Assembly: GCF_013415485.1 (NCBI RefSeq)
Contig: NZ_JACBXS010000029.1
Coordinates: 1-47,992 of the forward strand
Origin: Rhabdonatronobacter sediminivivens
GTDB taxonomy: Bacteria; Pseudomonadota; Alphaproteobacteria; Rhodobacterales; Rhodobacteraceae
Direction of reading: 5' to 3'
DNA: 47,992 bases
Part shown: positions 42,516 through 47,992 of the stretch, one piece after another
Layout: every line of letters begins with the position of its first letter
Position numbering within the stretch: the stretch's first letter is position 1
Program-made: the position numbers and the translations under genes
The notes under the pieces: model-generated
What the model saw: only the letters and a program-made list of their open reading frames with translations
Told to the model about the DNA's origin: nothing
Database searches by the model: none

Positions 42516-45014
42516 ATGAAAACGCATGTCAAAGCCCTTGTTGTCGGTGGTGGGGCGGTGGGGGCCTCGATTGCCTATCATCTGGCCAGGGCGGGCTGGG
42601 ACACCCTGTTGCTGGAACGCGATGAGCTGACCTCGGGGTCCACATGGCATGCGGCGGGGCTGCTGCCGCTGTTCAACATGGGCTATGCCACCAGCCACAT
42701 CCATGACTACAGCGTGAAATTCTACAAGCGGCTGGAGGCTGAGACAGGCCTGAACGCCGGGTTCTATGTGGTGGGCAACCTGCGCATGGCCCAGACCCAG
42801 GCGCGCATGGATGAATACATGCTCTATGCCGCCACCGCCGAGACGGTGGGCATTCCCTATGAGTGGATGACGCCCGCGCAGATCAAGGAGCGGTGGCCGC
42901 TGGTCCGGACCGAGGATCTGCAGGGCGCGATCTTCCACCCCAGCGATGGCTACATCAACCCGGCCGATGTGACCCAGGCCATGGCCAAGGGCGCCCGCCA
43001 GCACGGGGCCGAGATCATGCGCCGCGTGCAGGTGGATGGCTACCGCTGGACCGGCTCCGAATGGATCGTGTCCTGCACGAAGATGGTGGAGAAGGGCGGG
43101 AACCTTGTCCCCTCGAACGAGCGTTTCGAGATCACCGCCGAGCATGTGGTCACCGCCACCGGCAACCACGCCCAGCGCACCGCGCGTCTGCTGGGCATCA
43201 AGATCCCGGCGATCCCGGTCGAACACCAATATATCGTCACCGAACCCGACCCCGCGCTGCGCGACTACCGTGCGGCGGGCAACCCCGAACACCCCGTCCT
43301 GCGCGATGCAGATGCCAAATGGTATGTGCGCGAGGAACGCGGCGGCTGGATTCTTGGCCCTTACGAGCGCAATGCCCCCGCACGCTTCCTCTATGATGTG
43401 CCCGAAAGCTTCCGTGCCGATCTGTTCCCGCTGGATCTGGAGCGGATCGAGGAAGAATACATGTCCATGATCCACCGGATTCCGTCCTCGGAAACCGTGG
43501 GGCTGAAGGACGACTACAACGGGCCGATCTGCTACACCCCCGATGGCAACCCGCTGGTGGGCCCCGCACCCGGCCTGCGCAACATGTGGCTGGCCGAGGG
43601 TTTCAGCTTCGGCATCACCGCCGCGGGCGGCACCGGGTACTACCTGGCGCAGATGATGGTGGAGGGCGAGGCCGAGATCGACATGGCATCGCTGGACCCC
43701 AAGCGCTACGGCGACTGGATGACCACCGAATACGGCGCGCGCAAGAACGAGGAAGCCTACGAACACGTCTACATCCTGCACCACCCGGATGAAGAGCGCC
43801 CGGCCTGCCGCCCCCTGCGCACCGCGCCCTGCTATGACCGGGTAAAGGCGCTTGGCGCGCAGTTCGGCTGTGTCAACGGGTTCGAGCGGCCGAATTACTT
43901 TGGCCCGGTGGACGCGCCCGAAGGGTTCGACCATGACGCGCGCAGCTTCCGCCGGGGCGGCTGGTGGCAATATGCGGTCGATGAGGCCCGCGCCATCCGC
44001 GAGGGCGTCGGCATGATCGACGCCACCGCCTTTACCAAACATCTGGTCCGCGGCCCCGGCGCCACGGCGTTTCTGGATTGGTTCACCTGCAACCGACTGC
44101 CGAAGGTGGGGCGTATCAACCTGACCTATGCCCTGACCGAGGCCGGCACCACGCGTACCGAATACACCATCGTCCGGCTGGCCGAGAACGAATATTACCT
44201 GATCTCCTCGGGCGCGCTGACCACCTATGACGGGGACTTCCTGCGCAAGGCCGCCGAGGACAGGATGGCCGATTTCGGCTGGATCGACATCCATGACGTA
44301 ACCACGCAATGGGGTGTCTTTGCCGTGGCCGGGCCGCGCGCGCGCGACCTGCTGAACCCGCTGGTCAGGGATGCCGACCCCGCAACCGTGCTGTCCAACA
44401 AGCGCTTCCCCTGGCTTTCGGTGCGCAACATCGAACTGGGCATGTGCCCGGTCCGGGCCGTCCGCGTGGCCTATACGGGCGAACTGGGCTGGGAATTGCA
44501 CCACCCCATCGAGATGCAGAATTACCTGTTCGACCAGATCATGGCGGCGGGTGAGGGTGTGGGCCTGAAGCTGGTGGGCGCGCGGGCGCAGAACTGGCTG
44601 CGGCAGGAGAAGTCATACCGCGCCTTTGGCAACGAACTGGGCCGCGATGCGACCCCGCTGGAGGCCGATCTGCCGCGCTTCGTGGACATGACCAAGGATT
44701 TCCACGGCAAGGACGCCATGGCCGCCACCGGAATCCGCTCCAAATGCTGCACGCTGTTGATTGATGGCCCGGCCGATGCCGATCCCTGGGGGCGCGAGGC
44801 GCTGTATCTGGGTGAGGAAAAGGTCGGGCGCCTGACCTCGGGCGGGTATTCGGTGGCCTTTGGCAAATCCATCGGCATGGGCTACGTGCGCCCTGATCTG
44901 GCGGTCGAAGGCCAGACGCTGAAGGTTCGGATGTTCGACCGGCTGTGGGAGGCGACTGTCACCTGTGACAGCCCCTATGACCCGAAGAACGAGACCATCC
45001 GCAAGGACGGCTGA
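42516..45014 (+). CDS. Dimethylglycine/sarcosine dehydrogenase-like FAD protein with GcvT domain
   Basis: An 832-residue two-part enzyme. The N-terminal DAO-type FAD domain has VVGGGAVGASIAYHLARAG and SGSTWHAAGLLPLF, whose His is the site of covalent FAD linkage in related dehydrogenases. A middle FAO_M domain follows. The C-terminal 400 residues are a GcvT/aminomethyltransferase-like folate-binding domain (VDEARAIREGVGMIDATAFTKH in frame, AVAGPRARDLL, RVAYTGELGWELH). Such enzymes oxidise N-methylated glycines or similar amines and hand the C1 unit to folate. The exact substrate is unknown; Rhodobacteraceae have several paralogues. GGAG seven bases before the ATG. Confidence 0.9.
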   Translation: MKTHVKALVVGGGAVGASIAYHLARAGWDTLLLERDELTSGSTWHAAGLLPLFNMGYATSHIHDYSVKFYKRLEAETGLNAGFYVVGNLRMAQTQARMDEYMLYAATAETVGIPYEWMTPAQIKERWPLVRTEDLQGAIFHPSDGYINPADVTQAMAKGARQHGAEIMRRVQVDGYRWTGSEWIVSCTKMVEKGGNLVPSNERFEITAEHVVTATGNHAQRTARLLGIKIPAIPVEHQYIVTEPDPALRDYRAAGNPEHPVLRDADAKWYVREERGGWILGPYERNAPARFLYDVPESFRADLFPLDLERIEEEYMSMIHRIPSSETVGLKDDYNGPICYTPDGNPLVGPAPGLRNMWLAEGFSFGITAAGGTGYYLAQMMVEGEAEIDMASLDPKRYGDWMTTEYGARKNEEAYEHVYILHHPDEERPACRPLRTAPCYDRVKALGAQFGCVNGFERPNYFGPVDAPEGFDHDARSFRRGGWWQYAVDEARAIREGVGMIDATAFTKHLVRGPGATAFLDWFTCNRLPKVGRINLTYALTEAGTTRTEYTIVRLAENEYYLISSGALTTYDGDFLRKAAEDRMADFGWIDIHDVTTQWGVFAVAGPRARDLLNPLVRDADPATVLSNKRFPWLSVRNIELGMCPVRAVRVAYTGELGWELHHPIEMQNYLFDQIMAAGEGVGLKLVGARAQNWLRQEKSYRAFGNELGRDATPLEADLPRFVDMTKDFHGKDAMAATGIRSKCCTLLIDGPADADPWGREALYLGEEKVGRLTSGGYSVAFGKSIGMGYVRPDLAVEGQTLKVRMFDRLWEATVTCDSPYDPKNETIRKDG

Positions 45015-45028
45015 GCCATCACGACATC

Positions 45029-45055
45029 GGGGCGCCTTTGGGCGCCCCTTCTTTT
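45029..45055 (+). terminator. Intrinsic terminator of the flavoprotein gene
   Basis: GGGGCGCC (45029-45036), loop TTTG, GGCGCCCC (45041-45048), then TTCTTTT. Stem, short loop and T-tract make this the clearest intrinsic terminator in the window. It also lies beyond the stop of the minus-strand SDR gene. Confidence 0.9.
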
Positions 45056-45077
45056 CGGCGTGGCTGTCCCCGGGCGG

Positions 45078-45851
45078 TTACCCGGTGGGAATGGTGTCAT
45101 CTGTGCGCAGGGCGGGCAGGCCGACACCCGTGCTTTCGAACCCGCCATCCACGGCGATCACCTGCCCGCTGACATAGCTGGCGCGCCCGGAACACAGAAA
45201 GACGATCACTTCGGCAATCTCGGTTTCGGACCCGTAGCGGTTCAGGGGAATCGCGTCATGATAGGCGTCGATGATCTCCTGGCTGTGGACGGCCATCGCC
45301 AGCTTGGTGCGCACCGGGCCGGGGCAGACGCAGTTTGCGCGCACACCGAACTCGCCCAGCTCGGCGGCCTGCTGTTTGGTCAGCTGGATCACCGCGGCCT
45401 TGGATGTGCCATAGGCCACCCGCAGCGTGGAGGCGCGCAGCCCCGAGATGGAGGCGATGTTGACGATCGCGCCGCGCCGGGCGCAAAGCGGCCCCAGCGC
45501 GGCCTGGGACATCAGGAATACGCCATCCAGATTGGTCTCCATCACCCGGCGCCAGCGGGCGAAATCGGTTTCGGCGATGGGGCCGAAATCGGCGATGCCG
45601 GCATTGTTGACCAGCGCATCCACCCCGCCGAAGGCATCGATGATGCGGGGCAGGGTGGCGTCAACCTGATCGGGCTGCGAGACATCGCACAGAAAGGGCA
45701 GCGCCCCGTCCAGACCGCTGGCGGCGTCTTCCAGCGCCGGGGCGTCGCGGTCGATCATGGCGACCTGCCAGCCCTCGTTCAGGAACAGCCGTGTTGTTGC
45801 CAGACCGATTCCGCGCGCAGCACCGGTGACGATTGCCGTTTTCTTTTGCAT
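45078..45851 (-). CDS. SDR family oxidoreductase
   Basis: A 257-residue short-chain dehydrogenase. The cofactor motif is VTGAARGIGLATTR, with LVNNAGIADFGP and the catalytic YGTSKAAVIQL (Tyr, Lys) plus Ser in NIASISGLR. The Asp at the end of the second strand (MIDRDAPAL) points to NAD rather than NADP. The C-terminus FLCSGRASYVSGQVIAVDGGF is standard. The substrate is unknown. It is divergent from the ureohydrolase gene, with an 80-base gap. Confidence 0.9.
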   Translation of the reverse strand: MQKKTAIVTGAARGIGLATTRLFLNEGWQVAMIDRDAPALEDAASGLDGALPFLCDVSQPDQVDATLPRIIDAFGGVDALVNNAGIADFGPIAETDFARWRRVMETNLDGVFLMSQAALGPLCARRGAIVNIASISGLRASTLRVAYGTSKAAVIQLTKQQAAELGEFGVRANCVCPGPVRTKLAMAVHSQEIIDAYHDAIPLNRYGSETEIAEVIVFLCSGRASYVSGQVIAVDGGFESTGVGLPALRTDDTIPTG

Positions 45852-45931
45852 GGGATTGCCTCGATTGATCCACCAGGGTGACAGGCCTGCCGCCACCTGT
45901 ATACATGGGGGCAGAAATGACAGAGGCGCTC

Positions 45932-46903
45932 ATGACCAACAAGTCCTTCTTTCAGCCCGTTTCGGGCTTTGTGCTGCCCCGCTTTGCCGGGGTGGCGTCC
46001 TTCATGCGGCTGCCGGTGGTGCCGCCGGATCATCCCCGCATCGACGATGTGCAGGTGGGCCTGGTTGGCGCGCCCTGGGACGGGGGCACAACCAACCGGC
46101 CCGGCCCCCGCCACGCGCCGCGCGCGCTGCGCGATGCATCGACCATGATCCGCGCGCAGAATGGCGTCACCGGCGTGCGCCCGTTCGAGGCCCTGAACTG
46201 CGCCGATCTGGGGGATGTTACCCCCAACCCTGCCGATCTGGCCGACAGCCTGCGCCGGATGGAGGACTTCTATACCGATATCCGCGCCCGCGGGATCATC
46301 CCGCTGACCGGCGGCGGCGACCATCTGTGCACCCTGCCGATCCTGCGCGCCCTGGCAAAGGACCGCCCCCTGGGCATGGTCCATTTCGACAGCCACACCG
46401 ATCTGTTCCACAGCTATTTCGACGGCCAGATGTATACCCACGGCACCCCCTTCCGCCGCGCCGTCGAAGAAGGGCTGCTGGACCCCAAGCGGGTCTGCAT
46501 AATCGGGATCCGCGGTACCGCCTATGACAGCGAGGACCGCGATTTTGCCCGCGCCGAGGGGATCCGCGTCATCCCGATCGAGGAATTCCACACCCGCACC
46601 CCCGTCGATATCATGGAGGAAGCGCGCGGCATCGTCGGCAGCGGGCCGACCTATGTCAGCTATGACATCGATTTCGTGGATCCCGCCTTTGCCCCCGGCA
46701 CCGGGACGCCCGAAGTTGGCGGGCCGAATTCCTGGCAGGCGCTGGAGGTCGCGCGGCTGCTGGCAGGTGTCGATATCGTGGGTGCGGATCTGGTCGAGGT
46801 CTCACCCCCCTTCGACCAGACCGGCGGCACCGCCTATCTGGGGGCGTCGATCATGTTCGAACTGCTCTGCGCCATGGTCAGCGCGCCGGGTCTGAAACCC
46901 TGA
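45932..46903 (+). CDS. Agmatinase/arginase family ureohydrolase
   Basis: A 323-residue enzyme that hydrolyses a guanidino group to urea with two Mn ions. Ligands are seen in GGGDHLCTLPI, MVHFDSHTDLFHSY and VSYDIDFVDPAFAPGTGTPE. The family normally has DAHxD; here it is DSHTD. Agmatine is the usual guess, but guanidinobutyrate, guanidinopropionate or guanidine itself are possible. Two in-frame starts: ATG 45917 (after GGGGGCAG) and ATG 45932 (after GAGG). I give the second. A strong hairpin follows the stop. Confidence 0.9.
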   Translation: MTNKSFFQPVSGFVLPRFAGVASFMRLPVVPPDHPRIDDVQVGLVGAPWDGGTTNRPGPRHAPRALRDASTMIRAQNGVTGVRPFEALNCADLGDVTPNPADLADSLRRMEDFYTDIRARGIIPLTGGGDHLCTLPILRALAKDRPLGMVHFDSHTDLFHSYFDGQMYTHGTPFRRAVEEGLLDPKRVCIIGIRGTAYDSEDRDFARAEGIRVIPIEEFHTRTPVDIMEEARGIVGSGPTYVSYDIDFVDPAFAPGTGTPEVGGPNSWQALEVARLLAGVDIVGADLVEVSPPFDQTGGTAYLGASIMFELLCAMVSAPGLKP

Positions 46904-46906
46904 ATC

Positions 46907-46935
46907 AAAAGCGCCCCGCCATACGGGCGGGGCGC
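46907..46935 (-). terminator. Terminator between the ureohydrolase and fasciclin genes
   Basis: GCGCCCCGCC (46911-46920) and GGCGGGGCGC (46926-46935) pair perfectly around ATACG. On the minus strand the stem is followed by TTTT (46907-46910), so it fits as the intrinsic terminator of the fasciclin gene. It may also stop plus-strand transcripts. Confidence 0.85.
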
Positions 46936-46966
46936 AATCCTCAATGCAGTCCTCGATACTGTCCGA

Positions 46967-47446
46967 TCACTCGGGCAGAATCACGGCATCGATGACGTGG
47001 ATCACGCCGTTCGAGGCTTCGATATCCGCCAGAACCACATTGGCCCCATCGACGGTCACGCCGTCTTCGGTGCCGATGGTCACCGACTTGCCATTCACGG
47101 TCTCGGCCATCATGCCATCGGACAGATCACCGGACATGACCGCGCCGGGAACCACATGGTAGGTCAGAATCGCGGTCAGGGTCGGAATGTCCTCCAGCAG
47201 GGCCTCAACCGTCCCCTCGGGCAGCGCGGCGAAGGCCTCATCGGTGGGGGCAAACACGGTGAAAGGGCCTTCTCCCTTCAGCGTATCAACCAGCCCGGCA
47301 GCTTCGACTGCGGCAACAAGCGTGGTGAAGTTGCCATCGGCCACGGCGATATCGACGATATCCGACTCATGACCGCTGGCGAAGCTGGCCGCGGGCAGGG
47401 CAATGGCAGCGGCAGCGGTGATCGAAAGTGCAGTCTTGCGAAGCAT
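46967..47446 (-). CDS. Secreted fasciclin (FAS1) domain protein
   Basis: A 159-residue periplasmic or extracellular protein. A Sec signal peptide (residues 1-24, ending ASFASG) is followed by one FAS1 domain. H1 and H2 motifs are [17 protein letters not shown] and [14 protein letters not shown], with the YH motif in [11 protein letters not shown]1 domains mediate cell adhesion; small single-domain forms are common and abundant in marine alphaproteobacteria. AAAGGAG gives a very good ribosome site. The upstream region on the minus strand has no clear promoter. Confidence 0.95.
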   Translation of the reverse strand: MLRKTALSITAAAAIALPAASFASGHESDIVDIAVADGNFTTLVAAVEAAGLVDTLKGEGPFTVFAPTDEAFAALPEGTVEALLEDIPTLTAILTYHVVPGAVMSGDLSDGMMAETVNGKSVTIGTEDGVTVDGANVVLADIEASNGVIHVIDAVILPE

Positions 47447-47992
47447 CGTGAACTCCTTTGTCGTTTGCGCAGGACAGTCCTGCAGTTGGTCAACGGCAGG
47501 GTTACGCGGCCTTCGAGGGTCCGGATGACGCACAAAATCAGGTGAGTCCGACTGGACAGCTGCAACACGGCGCCTAAGCCGCGGCGTTTATCCGATTTCA
47601 AATCAATAACTTGTCAGAATATCGGCTGATCTGACCCTCATAGCTGCCAGTTCATGCAGGATGCCAGGCGCGCGGACGCTGATGGTCGCACCGCAAGCCG
47701 GGATGACTGTTTGCCCATCCGATTCAGGCCGAGCGACGGGAATCGCGCGCCGAATCCGCCGGGTCGCACGGGCGAGACGGCCAGGCCGCGCGCAGGGGGC
47801 CTGCCCGCGCTGCGACAGGTTCCGAAAGCTCAAGGCCGGCTTGCAGAGCAAACCTTGCGCAAGGCCATGATCTTGCGCAATCTTTCAGCGAGGGTCGTTT
47901 TTTTCGTGCCTCATGGTCTTTTTTCACTTGCGGAGTTTTGTTTGTGGACCTAGATAGCGCTCACCGGCGGCGGGGAGCTGCTGGGGATCGCG
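47447..47992. other. Gene-free right end of the window
   Basis: No ORF here has a ribosome site or family motif. It starts with the leader of the fasciclin gene. Two TTGCGCAA palindromes lie at 47855-47862 and 47873-47880. From about 47895 T-rich runs appear, then a segment (47947-47992) that I recall as similar to the DNA just before rRNA operons in Rhodobacteraceae. The window ends before this can be tested. Confidence 0.4.
47855..47880. repeat. Pair of TTGCGCAA palindromes
   Basis: The 8-base palindrome TTGCGCAA is found at 47855-47862 and again at 47873-47880, starts 18 bases apart. Together they could bind a dimeric regulator cooperatively. No known regulator is assigned. Confidence 0.4.

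Noticed and set aside
47654..47953. 99-codon frame in the gene-free right end
   Set aside because: Arg-rich, without a ribosome site or any motif, and it crosses the T-rich segment; overlapping frames on both strands look equally random.

Overview
The window comes from a high-GC alphaproteobacterium, most likely of the family Rhodobacteraceae. The support is the cell-cycle regulator GcrA, an ATP12-type F1 assembly chaperone, an alphaproteobacterial-size SRP RNA, long (NfeD1b) NfeD plus slipin, and a string of genes (SPOR lipoprotein, D-Ala-D-Ala carboxypeptidase, tmk, holB, tatD, PhnP-like hydrolase) in an order I associate with that family. This is chromosomal housekeeping DNA. I see no prophage, insertion sequence, tRNA, CRISPR array or broken gene.

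Layout. 0-7 kb: SRP RNA with its own promoter; a periplasmic cytochrome c; an ABC-2 permease divergent from gcrA; an AlkB-type monooxygenase followed by a small secreted Cys-containing protein; an AhpD-like protein overlapping a cytochrome c lipoprotein tail to tail; and iron-sulfur L-serine dehydratase. 7-13.6 kb: a tight forward operon for the cell envelope and DNA replication, with stop/start overlaps. 13.6-16.8 kb: map and sfsA on the minus strand, divergent from a CinA-type protein and a GNAT acetyltransferase. 17-19.2 kb: nfeD-slipin. 19.2-24.1 kb: ATP12 chaperone, HAD phosphatase, RluC, DCC protein and uvrC, all on the minus strand. An AT-rich gap with a perfect DnaA box follows uvrC.

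24.5-26.3 kb: a ClpP-fold periplasmic protein, a tiny membrane-anchored Cys protein and a DUF1989 protein, coupled. 26.3-30 kb: an alpha/beta-hydrolase/OsmC fusion divergent from a four-gene reactive-sulfur operon (Blh-type persulfide dioxygenase, split YeeE/YedE transporter, DUF442 sulfurtransferase-like protein). That operon has a well-formed promoter overlapped by an inverted repeat, but no repressor gene beside it. 30-34.4 kb: DUF1643, LysR, S49 peptidase with a tiny zinc-ribbon membrane protein, Ca/Na exchanger and an SDR. 34.5-39.1 kb: glycosyltransferase, then a thiolase / acyl-CoA ligase / tandem-PPC-domain operon. 39.2-42.3 kb: DegP-type protease, peptidoglycan-binding lipoprotein, ferredoxin, and a 96-residue protein made of two tandem repeats. 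42.5-47.4 kb: a dimethylglycine-dehydrogenase-like flavoprotein, an SDR, an agmatinase-family ureohydrolase and a secreted fasciclin protein. The last 550 bases have no gene and may lead into an rRNA operon.

The most unusual signals are: two look-alike nested hairpins with C-rich loops (6773-6849 and 16837-16887); two cases where a ClpP-fold peptidase is followed at once by a 60-70 residue membrane/Cys-motif protein; the two-repeat small protein; the regulator-less persulfide operon; and the DnaA-box AT island. All functions are read from sequence motifs and family knowledge; no database search was possible.
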